Positions 24,069 through 32,977 of a DNA stretch of 64,000 nt are shown here, piece by piece. Within the stretch, counting starts at the first letter, position 1; every line of letters starts with the position of its first letter. The notes below the pieces were generated by a model, which had not been told where the DNA came from, ran no database searches, and was given only the letters and a program-made list of their open reading frames with translations. This stretch comes from Maritimibacter sp. DP1N21-5 (GTDB lineage Bacteria > Pseudomonadota > Alphaproteobacteria > Rhodobacterales > Rhodobacteraceae). The stretch lies in the NCBI RefSeq assembly GCF_019218295.1, contig NZ_JAHUZF010000006.1, positions 496,001-560,000 of the forward strand. The letters run 5' to 3'. The translations under genes were made by a program, and so were the position numbers.

Positions 24069-25148
24069 ATGGCGATCACCCGTGACCAGATCCACTCTTC
24101 TTTGTCCAGCGTTGCGCTGCCCGACGGTGGCGACCTCGTCTCGCGCGACATGGTGCGTGCGCTGACGGTGGAGGGCGGGACGGTAAGCTTCGTGATCGAG
24201 GCGCCCTCGCCGGACGCGGCCGGCAAGATGGAGCCCCTGCGCCGCGCCGCCGAAGACGCGGTGCGCAGCCTGCCCGGTGTCGACAAGGTGACCGTCATCC
24301 TGACCGCACATGGTCCTTCGGCCAAGAAACCGGCTGGCGATGCGCCCAACCTTCGCGTCGGCGGCCATCCCAAGCCCCAGGCGGGCCCCATGGCGATCCC
24401 GGGCGTCGCGCGCGTCATCGCGGTGGCGTCGGGGAAGGGGGGTGTCGGTAAATCCACCGTGTCCTCGAACCTCGCCGTGGCGCTGGCTGCGGCCGGTCGC
24501 CGCGTCGGGCTGCTCGACGCCGACATCCTCGGCCCGTCGCAGGCGCTCATGATGGGCATCACCGAGAAGCCGACCTCCTCGGACGGCAAGAACCTCGATC
24601 CCGTTTCGGGGCATGGGGTCAAGGTGATGTCGGTCGGCATGATCGTCGATCCGGATCAGGCGGTCGTCTGGCGCGGTCCGATGCTCATGGGCACGCTTCA
24701 GCAATTCGCCTTTCAGGTAAACTGGGGCGATCTCGATGTGCTGATCGTCGATCTGCCGCCGGGCACGGGCGATGTGCAACTCACGCTTGCCCAGAAGGTC
24801 GAGATGACCGGCGCGCTGGTGGTGTCCACGCCTCAGGACGTGGCGCTGCTCGACGCGCACAAGGCCATCGACATGTTCGGCAAAGTCAATGTCCCGATCC
24901 TCGGGCTGATCGAGAACATGTCCTCTTATATATGTCCCCAATGTGGGCACGAGGCGCACCTCTTCGGGCATGGCGGCGTCGCGGAAGAAGCGCGCCGCGT
25001 CGGCGCCCCCCTTCTGGCACAGCTTCCGTTGTCGCTGGATGTGCGCCTTGCCGGTGACGCGGGCGTGCCTGTCGCCCTAACCGAAGGCGCCGTGGGGGAG
25101 GCTTATCGTGCACTCGCGACCGACCTCGTGGCGCGCGGGATCGCTTGA
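24069..25148 (+). CDS. mrp: Mrp/ApbC family P-loop ATPase, iron-sulfur cluster carrier
   Basis: A 359-residue protein. Residues ~1-75 form a DUF59-like domain (ITRDQIHSSLSSVALPDGG, then LPGVDKVTVILTAHG). The ATPase domain starts with VASGKGGVGKSTVSSNLAVALA (deviant Walker A with the signature lysine), then DADILGPSQ and LIVDLPPGTGDVQLTLAQ. ICPQCG is the conserved C-x-x-C that bridges an Fe-S cluster between subunits. Mrp/ApbC carries 4Fe-4S clusters to apoproteins. An upstream in-frame ATG at 24054 is rejected because the Shine-Dalgarno AAGGAGG (24057-24063) lies between it and the ATG at 24069. Confidence 0.93.
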   Translation: MAITRDQIHSSLSSVALPDGGDLVSRDMVRALTVEGGTVSFVIEAPSPDAAGKMEPLRRAAEDAVRSLPGVDKVTVILTAHGPSAKKPAGDAPNLRVGGHPKPQAGPMAIPGVARVIAVASGKGGVGKSTVSSNLAVALAAAGRRVGLLDADILGPSQALMMGITEKPTSSDGKNLDPVSGHGVKVMSVGMIVDPDQAVVWRGPMLMGTLQQFAFQVNWGDLDVLIVDLPPGTGDVQLTLAQKVEMTGALVVSTPQDVALLDAHKAIDMFGKVNVPILGLIENMSSYICPQCGHEAHLFGHGGVAEEARRVGAPLLAQLPLSLDVRLAGDAGVPVALTEGAVGEAYRALATDLVARGIA

Positions 25149-25193
25149 CAGACTCGGGTGCCGCGCTCCTCTCTGACGGGGGAGGGCGCGCGC

Positions 25194-25652
25194 ATGCCGA
25201 AGATCAGAACCTGCCTCTGGTATGATGGCGACGGCGAAGAGGCCGCGCATTTCTATGTCTCGCTCATCCCCGGCTCCGAGATTACGTCGGTCGTGCCGGG
25301 GCCGGGTGGCCGCGCGCTCCTGGTCGATTTCACGCTGGCGGGTGTGCCCTATCAGGCCCTGAACGGCGGCCCGATGTACAAGGCCTCGCCCGCGGCCTCG
25401 ATCGTCGTGATGACCGAGGATCAGGCCGAAACCGATCGCTTGTGGGAAGCTCTGGTCGCCAATGGCGGACAGGAAAGCCGCTGCGCCTGGTGCATCGACC
25501 GCTTCGGGGTGAGCTGGCAGGTGGTCCCGCGTGACTTGCCGCGGTATCTCGGCGGAGATGACCTGGCCGCAGCCGGGCGCGCGACGCGGGCCATGATGTC
25601 CATGTCGAAGATCGACATCGCCGCGATCAAGGCTGCCTACGAAGGTCGCTAG
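25194..25652 (+). CDS. VOC family protein (PhnB-like)
   Basis: About 152 residues with the PhnB/3-demethylubiquinone-methyltransferase-like fold of the vicinal oxygen chelate superfamily: MPKIRTCLWYDGDGEEAAHFYVSLIPGSEI, then FTLAGVPYQALNGGP and CAWCIDRFGVSWQVVPRDLPRYL. Despite the old names, members have no shown methyltransferase activity; the reaction is unknown. The start at 25194 follows GGGGGAGGG; the frame is open further upstream without a better site. It lies 45 bases after mrp and may be co-transcribed. Confidence 0.82.
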   Translation: MPKIRTCLWYDGDGEEAAHFYVSLIPGSEITSVVPGPGGRALLVDFTLAGVPYQALNGGPMYKASPAASIVVMTEDQAETDRLWEALVANGGQESRCAWCIDRFGVSWQVVPRDLPRYLGGDDLAAAGRATRAMMSMSKIDIAAIKAAYEGR

Positions 25653-25663
25653 GCGGATCGTTC

Positions 25664-25678
25664 CGGGAAACCATGGGA
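25664..25678 (+). promoter_or_regulatory. Candidate MraZ operator 1 (CGGGA/TGGGA, 10-base period)
   Basis: CGGGA at 25664 and TGGGA at 25674 repeat with a 10-base period, immediately after the VOC stop codon. The first unit has C for T, so it is the weakest of the four sites. Confidence 0.35.
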
Positions 25679-25703
25679 ACGGGCCCGCTTGTCGACCGTG
25701 CCA

Positions 25704-25718
25704 TGGGAAATCGTGGGA
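25704..25718 (+). promoter_or_regulatory. Candidate MraZ operator 2 (TGGGA-N5-TGGGA)
   Basis: TGGGA at 25704 and 25714, ten bases apart, then a GTGG at the following turn. E. coli MraZ binds TGGGN repeats with 5-base spacers upstream of its own gene; this matches that pattern. Confidence 0.5.
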
Positions 25719-25871
25719 CAAATGTGGTCCCGTCCCTGTTCACACCAGCGAGACTGCGAATCAACGGTCCGTGATTCGGCTTGAATCGGCCGGATTCGGC
25801 CCAAAATCCGGCTTCGGAGCGCAAGGCTAAGGCTCAGAAAATCGGAACTTACGCCTTCTGTTCGCGTTTTC

Positions 25872-25886
25872 TGGGAAATCGTGGGA
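25872..25886 (+). promoter_or_regulatory. Candidate MraZ operator 3 (TGGGA-N5-TGGGA)
   Basis: TGGGA at 25872 and 25882 with AATCG between them, the same ten-base word as at 25704. It precedes an A/T-rich stretch (GATATACCGTCTATATATTG) that could be a promoter. Confidence 0.5.
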
Positions 25887-25957
25887 AATTTTTCAGCCGC
25901 GATATACCGTCTATATATTGCGTTCTATGGCGTCGGTTTGCCTATCAGCGGTATTTC

Positions 25958-25972
25958 GTTCTCGTCTCGTTC
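25958..25972 (+). promoter_or_regulatory. GTTC-N7-GTTC element in the dcw leader
   Basis: GTTC-TCGTCTC-GTTC fits the Rhodobacter SOS box exactly. It lies in non-coding DNA 357 bases before mraZ. Unlike the three other boxes it is not close to a recognisable start codon, so it may be chance or may control the leader transcript. Confidence 0.4.
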
Positions 25973-26033
25973 CCACAAGATGTTGTTCTGACTGGGTGCG
26001 CCGGACAGTATCTTGGGCATTCGGGCCAACATT

Positions 26034-26058
26034 TTCCATTGCTTCCCATAAATTCCCA
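26034..26058 (-). promoter_or_regulatory. Candidate MraZ operator 4 (three tandem units, reverse orientation)
   Basis: On the minus strand TGGGA-ATTTA-TGGGA-AGCAA-TGGAA, three units at a strict 10-base period with one change in the third. Three such units are what E. coli MraZ protects. The site sits just upstream of, or over, the expected start of the UpsM-like RNA. Confidence 0.55.
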
Positions 26059-26287
26059 TGGCATCCCTGTAACCACGATGAGGACGGGACATAACGGGGC
26101 GACAAAGAACCCCAGAAACAACTCCCAAGTCAGGTTTCATACAGGCACCCCGCTTCATCAGAACAAAGAGATCCGGCGCGTTCGCGAGCAGACATCCCCC
26201 CAGGTGGCGCACGTGATCGGACGAACCCAGAGATGGGACGAGGGCGGCGGATTGAGCAGTGGCAGCAGCTCGATCCGCCGTTTCCGT
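26059..26287 (+). ncRNA. UpsM-like leader sRNA of the dcw cluster
   Basis: In R. sphaeroides the dcw cluster has a long 5' leader that yields the abundant sRNA UpsM (about 200 nt), ending at a terminator-like hairpin upstream of mraZ. Here the same layout is seen: about 220 bases of non-coding DNA ending in a strong hairpin 42-50 bases before mraZ. The 5' end is not known; 26059 is a placement by distance and by the end of the TGGGA repeats. No sequence alignment with UpsM was possible. Confidence 0.5.
26245..26287 (+). terminator. Terminator-like hairpin in the mraZ leader
   Basis: A 13-bp stem: C-GGCGGATTGAGC (26245-26257) pairs with GCTCGATCCGCC-G (26268-26280) with one G-U pair and a 10-base loop, followed by TTTCCGTT. 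The U tract is weak, which fits partial termination with read-through into mraZ. Confidence 0.6.
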
Positions 26288-26328
26288 TCCGGGCGGTAGG
26301 TGAAACGAGGGACTAAGGAGCCGCGCAA

Positions 26329-26829
26329 GTGGCCAGAGTTTTCAGAGGCGAAGGGCTCCACAAGGTGGACGCGAAGGGCAGGGTCTCGATCCCGGCCCTG
26401 TTTCGCCGTACTCTCGAAGCCGCTGACCCGGACTGGACCGAAGGTCTCAACCCCAACCTTGTGATCGTTTACGGCGATCACCGCCAGAATCACCTCGAAT
26501 GTTTCTCCATGGAGGCGATCGCCGAAGTGGACGCACGCATCAACAGGATGAAGCGCGGCTCGCGCGAGCGGCGCATGGCCGAACGTCTGATCACCGGGAA
26601 ATCACTGCCCACCTCGGTCGACGAAACCGGGCGTCTCGTGCTGCCCGCGAAGCTGCGCCAGAAGATCGGGCTTGAGGGCGACGCCTACTTCATCGCTTCG
26701 GGCGATACCTTCCAGATCTGGAACCCGGCTACATATGAAGCCGAAGAAGCCGCCGACACCGAAAGCTGGCTCGACGACCAGGACGAGGATTTCGACATCT
26801 TCTCGATCCTGCCAGAGGACGAAGCGTGA
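26329..26829 (+). CDS. mraZ: Division/cell-wall cluster transcriptional regulator MraZ
   Basis: A 166-residue protein with two MraZ/AbrB-like repeats: [21 protein letters not shown] near the N-terminus and [21 protein letters not shown] after residue ~95. An acidic tail ([17 protein letters not shown]) makes it a little longer than most. MraZ forms a ring-shaped oligomer, binds TGGGN repeats before its own gene and moderates the dcw cluster; four candidate repeat sites lie in the leader. GTG start with AAGGAG eight bases upstream. It is the first gene of the operon and overlaps rsmH. Confidence 0.95.
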   Translation: MARVFRGEGLHKVDAKGRVSIPALFRRTLEAADPDWTEGLNPNLVIVYGDHRQNHLECFSMEAIAEVDARINRMKRGSRERRMAERLITGKSLPTSVDETGRLVLPAKLRQKIGLEGDAYFIASGDTFQIWNPATYEAEEAADTESWLDDQDEDFDIFSILPEDEA

Positions 26830-27824
26830 TGATGGCCGCTGCCGCCGCCCGTTCCGACGACCCGCATATCCCCGTCCTGCTGCGCCCGCTTCTCGAGCAT
26901 GTGGCGCCGGTCGAAGGGGTGTGGATCGACGGGACCTTCGGGGCGGGGGGCTATGCGCGCGGGCTTGTGTCCGCTGGCGCGGACAAGGTCATCGGCATCG
27001 ACCGCGATCCGCTCGCCCATGAGATGGCGGCGGGGTGGCTGCGCGATTTCGCGGGGCGGATCGACCTGCGCCTCGGCACGTTCTCCGACATGGACGAAAT
27101 CGCCGGCGCACCCGTCGATGGTGTCGTGCTCGACCTTGGCGTCTCGTCGATGCAGCTCGACCTGGCCGAGCGTGGCTTCAGCTTCCAGAAGGACGGACCT
27201 CTCGACATGCGGATGAGCCAGTCCGGCCCCTCCGCCGCCGACCTCGTCAATGAGGCGAGCGAGGAGGAGCTGGCCGATATCCTCTATCACTACGGCGAGG
27301 AACGCGCCGCGCGCCGGATCGCGAAGAATATCGTGCGCACGCGGACGACCGCGCCCTATCGCACCACGCTCGAGCTTGCCGAGACCATCGCGAAATCGCT
27401 GCCCCGCCCCAAGCCGGGCCAGAGCCATCCCGCCACGCGGAGCTTTCAGGCCATCCGGATCGCGGTCAACGACGAGTTCATGCAACTGGCGCTCGGGCTC
27501 GAAGCTGCCGAACGCGCTCTGAAACCCGGCGGCAAGCTCGCGGTCGTGACCTTCCATTCGCTCGAGGACCGGGTGGTGAAGCGTTACTTGCAACTGGCGG
27601 CCTCCGAAGGGGGCGGCGGCAATCGCTACGCCCCCGAACCCGAGGCCCAGACCCCGCGCTTCGACCTGACCCCGCGCCGCGCCATCGGGCCGGATGAAGA
27701 CGAGCTGGCCACCAACCCCCGTGCCCGGTCGGCACGTCTGCGTGTCGCGACCCGCACCGCGGCCCCGGCCGAAACTGTCGACCGTTCTCAACTGGGCCTG
27801 CCTGCGCCCGTTTTTCGAGGCTGA
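26829..27824 (+). CDS. rsmH: 16S rRNA (cytosine1402-N4)-methyltransferase RsmH
   Basis: A 331-residue SAM-dependent methyltransferase (MraW). The N-terminal [13 protein letters not shown], the SAM loop [13 protein letters not shown], the IDRDP acidic loop, [12 protein letters not shown] and [16 protein letters not shown], and [12 protein letters not shown] are all family hallmarks. It methylates N4 of C1402 in the ribosomal P site. Three start codons are in frame: GTG 26826, ATG 26829, ATG 26832; ATG 26829 overlaps the mraZ stop by one base (TGATG), typical of coupling, and is used here. Confidence 0.95.
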   Translation: MMAAAAARSDDPHIPVLLRPLLEHVAPVEGVWIDGTFGAGGYARGLVSAGADKVIGIDRDPLAHEMAAGWLRDFAGRIDLRLGTFSDMDEIAGAPVDGVVLDLGVSSMQLDLAERGFSFQKDGPLDMRMSQSGPSAADLVNEASEEELADILYHYGEERAARRIAKNIVRTRTTAPYRTTLELAETIAKSLPRPKPGQSHPATRSFQAIRIAVNDEFMQLALGLEAAERALKPGGKLAVVTFHSLEDRVVKRYLQLAASEGGGGNRYAPEPEAQTPRFDLTPRRAIGPDEDELATNPRARSARLRVATRTAAPAETVDRSQLGLPAPVFRG

Positions 27825-27829
27825 TCAGA

Positions 27830-28240
27830 ATGGTGCGTTCGATCGTCTACATCTTCGCGACCCTCGCCGTGGTCGGCCTGGGGTATTGGGCCTACCACGA
27901 GAACTACAAGACCCAGGACAGCCTGAACGAGGTTGCCGCCCTCCAACGCGATATCGGCCGGATGCGCGAGGAATTGGTCGTGCTGCGCGCCGAGTGGGCC
28001 TATCTCAACCGCCCCGACCGGCTGAGCGAATTGGTCTTGATGAACTTCGACCGGCTCGGGCTTCTGCCGCTGGCCCCAGAGCAGTTCGGTCGCGTCGATC
28101 AGGTCGCCTATCCGCAGCCCGAGGCCTTGCCCTTCCTGCCTGCCGCCGACGCCATCGACGTGCAGGGCGCCATCGACATGGCACTGGAGGGACTGGACGA
28201 CATCGGCACCCAGGCGACCGAAGGGGAGAGATTTCCATGA
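27830..28240 (+). CDS. ftsL: Cell division protein FtsL
   Basis: A 136-residue bitopic protein: a short cytoplasmic start, one membrane helix (residues ~4-21, [17 protein letters not shown]), then a coiled coil ([35 protein letters not shown]) and a Pro-rich tail. FtsL pairs with FtsB and FtsQ to control FtsWI at the septum. Identification rests on topology, size and position between rsmH and ftsI, as sequence conservation is low. It begins five bases after rsmH and its stop overlaps the ftsI start (ATGA). Confidence 0.88.
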   Translation: MVRSIVYIFATLAVVGLGYWAYHENYKTQDSLNEVAALQRDIGRMREELVVLRAEWAYLNRPDRLSELVLMNFDRLGLLPLAPEQFGRVDQVAYPQPEALPFLPAADAIDVQGAIDMALEGLDDIGTQATEGERFP

Positions 28241-30024
28241 CCCGGGTTCCGCTGCGCCCGCTTGCCCGTATCCTCGACGCCCGTGCCAAGGGCGACGATC
28301 CCGACGCCATCGAGCGCGAGAACAAGCACCTGCGTCATGAGGAAATGCGCGACCGGGCCCGGCTTCGCGCCGAAGGGCGGCTTCTGGTGCTCGCCGCGCT
28401 CTTCTTCTGCGCCTTCATCACCGTGGGCGTCAGGATGGGGATGCTCTCGGCGACCGAACCGCAGGAGCCGCGCGCGCAGGTCGGCGGCGCCCAGATCGTC
28501 GCGACCCGGGGCGACATCATCGACCGCAACGGCAATCTTCTGGCCACGAACCTACTGACGCATGCGCTCTATGCCCAGCCGCCCCAGATGGTGGACCCGG
28601 CAAGGGCGGCGAAGGAGCTGGTCGCGATCTTCCCGGATCTGAAGGAGGAAAAGCTCCTCGCGGATTTCACGGGTAAGCGCAAGTTCCTGTGGATCAAGAA
28701 GAAAATCAGCCCGGAGCAGCTTCAGGCCGTGCATGACATCGGCGAGCCGGGGCTTCTTTTCGCGCCGCGCGAGATGCGCCTTTATCCAAATGGTGCGATT
28801 GCCTCGCATGTGCTTGGCGGCGCGCGATTCGGCAACGAAGGTGTCCACGCGGCCGAGCTCGTCGGCACGGCGGGCATCGAACGGGCGATGAACGAACGGC
28901 TGAGCGATCCCGCGCAGGCGGGTGAGCCGCTGATGCTCACCCTCGATCTCACGGTGCAGGCGGCGGTCGAGCGCGTGCTGGCCGGCGGGATGCAGATGAT
29001 GGGGGCCAAGGGTGCCGCGGCCGTGCTGATGGACGTGCACACCGGCGAGATCGTCTCCATTGCCTCGCTGCCCGACTTCGACCCCAACGACCGCCCGAAC
29101 CCGCTGACCCAAGGCCAGCCGTCCGACAGCCCGCTCTTCAACCGGGCGGTTCAAGGGGTCTATGAACTGGGGTCGACCTTCAAGATTTTCGCTTCAGCGC
29201 AGGCGCTCGAGCTTGGTCTCGTCACGCCTGATACGATGATCAACACGCGCGGCCCGCTCGTCTGGGGCAAGCACCGGATCCGCGACTTCCACGACTACGG
29301 TGCCCAGCTTTCCGTCTCCGACGTCATCGTGATGTCGTCGAACATCGGGACCGCGAACCTCGCCAAGATGATCGGCGTGTCGCGCCAGCAGCAGTTCCTC
29401 GACTCGCTCGGGTTCTTCCAACCGACGCCCGTGGAACTGGTCGAAGCGACCGGCGCGAAACCGCTCCTGCCGCCGAACTGGTCGGAGCTATCCACCATTA
29501 CCATCTCCTACGGCCACGGGCTGTCCGCCTCGCCCCTGCATCTCGCGACCGCCTATTCCTCGATCCTGAACGGCGGAACGCGCGTGACGCCAACGCTCCT
29601 TCGCGCCCAGACGCCCACGCTGGGGCCGCGCGTCGTGTCCGACCTCACCTCGGCCCAGACGCGCGAGATGTTGCGCCTTGTCGTCTCGTCGCCCGATGGC
29701 ACGGCGAGCTTCGGCGAGGTTCCCGGCTACAACGTGGGCGGCAAGACCGGGACCGCGAACAAACCGCGGCCCACGGGCGGCTATTATGACGACAAGGTGA
29801 TCGGCACCTTCGCGAGCGTCTTCCCCGCAGACGACCCGCAATACGTGCTGGTGGTCGCACTGGACGAGCCGCAAATCTTCATGGCAGGCGAGATGCGCCG
29901 CACCGCAGGCTACACGGCGGTCCCTGTCGCCGCCGAAATCATCAAGCGCGTCGCGCCGCTCCTGGGGCTCAAGCCCGAGATTGAACCCCTTGCCCCGATG
30001 GGTGTAACACTCACCTCGAACTGA
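28237..30024 (+). CDS. ftsI: Septal peptidoglycan transpeptidase FtsI (PBP3)
   Basis: A 595-residue class B penicillin-binding protein. After a ~45-residue cytoplasmic region comes one membrane helix ([20 protein letters not shown]), a pedestal domain beginning [18 protein letters not shown], and the transpeptidase domain with the active-site serine in GSTFK (around residue 313), MSSN as the S-x-N motif, and VGGKTGTAN as the K-T-G motif near residue 505. It crosslinks septal peptidoglycan in partnership with FtsW. Start is fixed by the ATGA overlap with ftsL. It also contains [21 protein letters not shown], a standard PBP strand. Confidence 0.96.
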   Translation: MTRVPLRPLARILDARAKGDDPDAIERENKHLRHEEMRDRARLRAEGRLLVLAALFFCAFITVGVRMGMLSATEPQEPRAQVGGAQIVATRGDIIDRNGNLLATNLLTHALYAQPPQMVDPARAAKELVAIFPDLKEEKLLADFTGKRKFLWIKKKISPEQLQAVHDIGEPGLLFAPREMRLYPNGAIASHVLGGARFGNEGVHAAELVGTAGIERAMNERLSDPAQAGEPLMLTLDLTVQAAVERVLAGGMQMMGAKGAAAVLMDVHTGEIVSIASLPDFDPNDRPNPLTQGQPSDSPLFNRAVQGVYELGSTFKIFASAQALELGLVTPDTMINTRGPLVWGKHRIRDFHDYGAQLSVSDVIVMSSNIGTANLAKMIGVSRQQQFLDSLGFFQPTPVELVEATGAKPLLPPNWSELSTITISYGHGLSASPLHLATAYSSILNGGTRVTPTLLRAQTPTLGPRVVSDLTSAQTREMLRLVVSSPDGTASFGEVPGYNVGGKTGTANKPRPTGGYYDDKVIGTFASVFPADDPQYVLVVALDEPQIFMAGEMRRTAGYTAVPVAAEIIKRVAPLLGLKPEIEPLAPMGVTLTSN

Positions 30025-30038
30025 TCATTGGGGGCACT

Positions 30039-31529
30039 ATGGCGGCGCGAGACAAGACTTCGACACTCTCGGCGCTCGGGCTGACGGCCCAGCACGGGCG
30101 CGACGTGGTCGTGACGGGCCTGGCCGTGGACAGCCGCGACGTGCGTGACGGGTACCTCTTTGCGGCCTTGCCCGGGGCGCGCGTGCATGGCGCGGAGTTC
30201 ATCGAATATGCCCTGCGACAGGGTGCCGGTGCCGTCCTGACCGACCGGGAGGGCGCGAAGATCGCGGCCGAGCTGCTGGAAGCCTCGGAAGCCGCGCTGG
30301 TCGTCACGCAGGATCCGCGCGCGGCGCTGTCCTTTGCCGCCGCGCTCTGGTTCGGCGCCCAGCCCGAGACCATGGTCGCCGTCACCGGGACGAACGGAAA
30401 GACCTCGGTCGCCACCTTTACGAGGCAGATCTGGTCCGAGCTTGGGCAACTGGCGGTGAACATCGGCACCACCGGCGTGGAAGGGGCCTTCTCGGCGCCG
30501 TCGCCGCACACGACGCCGGAACCCATCACGCTCCACCGTCTGCTCGCGCAGATGGCGGGCGAGGGCGTGACCCATGCCGCCATGGAGGCTTCGTCCCACG
30601 GGCTCGACCAGCGGCGGCTCGAGGGCGTCCATCTCGCGGCGGCGGGGTTCACGAACTTCACGCAGGATCACCTCGACTATCATGAGAGTTTCGAGGCCTA
30701 TTTCGCCGCCAAGGCGCGGCTTTTCACCCGCGTCCTGCCCGATGACGGCGTTGCGGTGATCAATGTCGATGACCCGCGCGGGCGCGAGCTTGAAGAAATC
30801 GCGATCGCGCGAGGGCAGGAAGTCATCTCGATCGGGCGGAGCGAAGATTGCACACTGCAACTCACCTCGCAGCGTTATTCCGCGACCGGGCAGGACATTC
30901 GGTTTCTCTACAACGGTCGCGCCCAGACCGCGCATCTGGACCTTATCGGCGGGTTTCAGGCCGAAAATGTTCTGGTCGCGGCGGGGCTTGCCATCGCGTC
31001 AGGGTCGGACCCCGACGAGGTGTTCCAGACCTTCCCCTATCTCGCCACCGTGCGGGGGCGTATGCAACTGGCCGCGCGGCGCGACACCGGCGCGAGCGTC
31101 TTCGTCGACTACGCCCACACGCCCGACGCAATCGCCACGGCGCTCGAGGCGCTGCGCCCCCATGTCATGGGCAAGATCGTCTGCGTTTTTGGTGCGGGCG
31201 GCGACCGGGACAAAACCAAGCGGCGGCTCATGGGCGAGGCAGCGCGCGACTATGCCGATGTCATCATCGTGACCGACGACAACCCGCGCACGGAAGACGC
31301 GGCCTCGATCCGGGCCATGGTGCTCGAGGGCTGTCCCGAGGCAAATGAAGTCGGCGACCGGGCCGAGGCCATTCTGCGCGGTGTGGACATGCTGGACCCC
31401 GGCGACGCGCTTCTCATCGCGGGCAAGGGGCACGAGACCGGACAGATCGTGGGCGAGGACGTGCTGCCCTTTGACGACGCCGAACAGGCGAGCGTGGCGG
31501 TTGCCGCGCTTGAGGGACGTCTCGCATGA
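30039..31529 (+). CDS. murE: UDP-MurNAc-tripeptide synthetase, meso-diaminopimelate adding (MurE)
   Basis: A 496-residue Mur ligase that adds meso-diaminopimelate to UDP-MurNAc-L-Ala-D-Glu. Domains: uridine-binding N-terminal (VDSRDVRDGYLFAALPG), ATPase with GTNGKTSVATFTRQ (about residues 116-125), and C-terminal domain. The substrate-selecting motif DDNPRTED near the C-terminus is the form specific for meso-Dap rather than lysine. MDASSHGLDQRR-type AMEASSHGL is also present. It starts 14 bases after ftsI and overlaps murF by four bases. Confidence 0.96.
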   Translation: MAARDKTSTLSALGLTAQHGRDVVVTGLAVDSRDVRDGYLFAALPGARVHGAEFIEYALRQGAGAVLTDREGAKIAAELLEASEAALVVTQDPRAALSFAAALWFGAQPETMVAVTGTNGKTSVATFTRQIWSELGQLAVNIGTTGVEGAFSAPSPHTTPEPITLHRLLAQMAGEGVTHAAMEASSHGLDQRRLEGVHLAAAGFTNFTQDHLDYHESFEAYFAAKARLFTRVLPDDGVAVINVDDPRGRELEEIAIARGQEVISIGRSEDCTLQLTSQRYSATGQDIRFLYNGRAQTAHLDLIGGFQAENVLVAAGLAIASGSDPDEVFQTFPYLATVRGRMQLAARRDTGASVFVDYAHTPDAIATALEALRPHVMGKIVCVFGAGGDRDKTKRRLMGEAARDYADVIIVTDDNPRTEDAASIRAMVLEGCPEANEVGDRAEAILRGVDMLDPGDALLIAGKGHETGQIVGEDVLPFDDAEQASVAVAALEGRLA

Positions 31530-32950
31530 GCCTCTGGACCGCGGCAGAGGCCGCACATGCCACCGGTGGACAGGCGGTCGGCAACTGGTCCGTGTCCGGC
31601 GTCTCCATCGATACGCGCACGCTTGCGGCGGGCGATCTGTTCGTCGCGCTGAAGGATGCGCGCGACGGTCATGACTTCGTGGCGCAGGCGCTGTCCAGGG
31701 GAGCAGGGGCCGCGCTCGTGTCGCGCATTCCCGAGGGCGTGAAATCCGATGCGCCGCTTCTCATTGTGGACGACGTGCTTCAGGCCCTGGAGCGGCTGGG
31801 CGCGGCCGGTCGCAAGCGCGTTCAGGGCCGCGTGGTCGCGGTCACCGGGTCGGTGGGCAAGACCTCGACCAAGGAAATGCTGCGTACGGTGCTGGGCCGG
31901 CAGGGCCGCTGCCACGCCGCCGAGGCGAGCTACAACAATCATTGGGGCGTGCCGCTGACGCTGGCCCGGATGCCGGTCGAGACCGATTTCGCCGTCATCG
32001 AGATCGGCATGAACCACCCCGGAGAGATCGCGCCGCTCGCGCGGCTGGCGCGTCCGAACGTGGCCATCGTCACCACGGTTGCCGCCGCCCATCTCGAAGC
32101 TTTCGAGAATGTCGAAGGCATCGCACGCGAAAAGGCGTCGATCTTCGACGGGCTCGAGCCCGCGGGCGTCGCCATCGTGAACGGGGATCTCGACGTGTCG
32201 CCGCTCCTCGTCGCGCGCGCCATCGAACGGGCCGGCCGGTTCGAAACCTTCGGGGAGCGGGGCGGCAACACGCTGTGCCTGACCCATGTCAACCTCACGG
32301 GCGAGGCGACCGTGCTTCAGGCCCGCATCGGCGGGATCGACCACCTCATCAGGCTGTCGACCTCTGGTCGCCACTTCGCGATGAACGCCCTTGCGGTCCT
32401 CGGCGCAGTCCGGGCGCTGGGTGGTGACGTGACGCTCGCGGCACGCGACCTCGCGCTCTGGGGGCCGCCCTCGGGTCGGGGCACGCGAGAGGAAGTCCTC
32501 CTCGATCCGGTCGAGCATTACGCGATCACCCTCATCGACGACGCTTTCAACGCCAATCCCACCTCCGTGGCGGCGGCGCTCGAGGTGCTGGCCGCGACGC
32601 CGCCCACCGACGGCATCGGCCGGGTCGCGCGGGGCCGCCGGCTTGCGATACTCGGGGACATGCTGGAACTCGGTCCGGACGAGACCGCGATGCACCGCGA
32701 CCTCGCAGATCTGAGCCATTTCGACGACATCGACGTGGTCCACTGCGTCGGCACCCGGATGCGCGCCCTGTGGGAACGGCTGCCGGCCGACCAGCAGGGC
32801 CAATGGACCGAGACGGCCGAGGCGATGGCCGCCGAGGTCCGACACCTCATCGACGCGGGCGATGTCCTGCTTATCAAGGGGTCCAAGGGCTCTTACGTGA
32901 GCCGCGTGGTTGACGCGGTGAGGAAACTGGGCCATCCGCAGGGCGTCTAG
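31526..32950 (+). CDS. murF: UDP-MurNAc-tripeptide D-alanyl-D-alanine ligase MurF
   Basis: A 474-residue Mur ligase that joins the D-Ala-D-Ala made by Ddl to the UDP-MurNAc-tripeptide. It shows the N-terminal SIDTRTLAAGDLFVALKDARDGHDFV, the ATP loop VTGSVGKTSTKEML (about residue 108), YNNHWGVPLTLARMP, EIGMNHPGEIAPL and the C-terminal LGDMLELG motif. Start is set by the ATGA overlap with murE. Its ATP loop with SVGKTS in place of TNGKT is normal for MurF. Confidence 0.96.
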   Translation: MSLWTAAEAAHATGGQAVGNWSVSGVSIDTRTLAAGDLFVALKDARDGHDFVAQALSRGAGAALVSRIPEGVKSDAPLLIVDDVLQALERLGAAGRKRVQGRVVAVTGSVGKTSTKEMLRTVLGRQGRCHAAEASYNNHWGVPLTLARMPVETDFAVIEIGMNHPGEIAPLARLARPNVAIVTTVAAAHLEAFENVEGIAREKASIFDGLEPAGVAIVNGDLDVSPLLVARAIERAGRFETFGERGGNTLCLTHVNLTGEATVLQARIGGIDHLIRLSTSGRHFAMNALAVLGAVRALGGDVTLAARDLALWGPPSGRGTREEVLLDPVEHYAITLIDDAFNANPTSVAAALEVLAATPPTDGIGRVARGRRLAILGDMLELGPDETAMHRDLADLSHFDDIDVVHCVGTRMRALWERLPADQQGQWTETAEAMAAEVRHLIDAGDVLLIKGSKGSYVSRVVDAVRKLGHPQGV

Positions 32951-32977
32951 GGACAGACAGAAGTCAGGGTAAGAAGA

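Noticed and set aside
25781..26299. Open frames in the mraZ leader on either strand
   Set aside because: No binding sites at their starts, no recognisable protein features, and they cross the candidate operators and the terminator hairpin.
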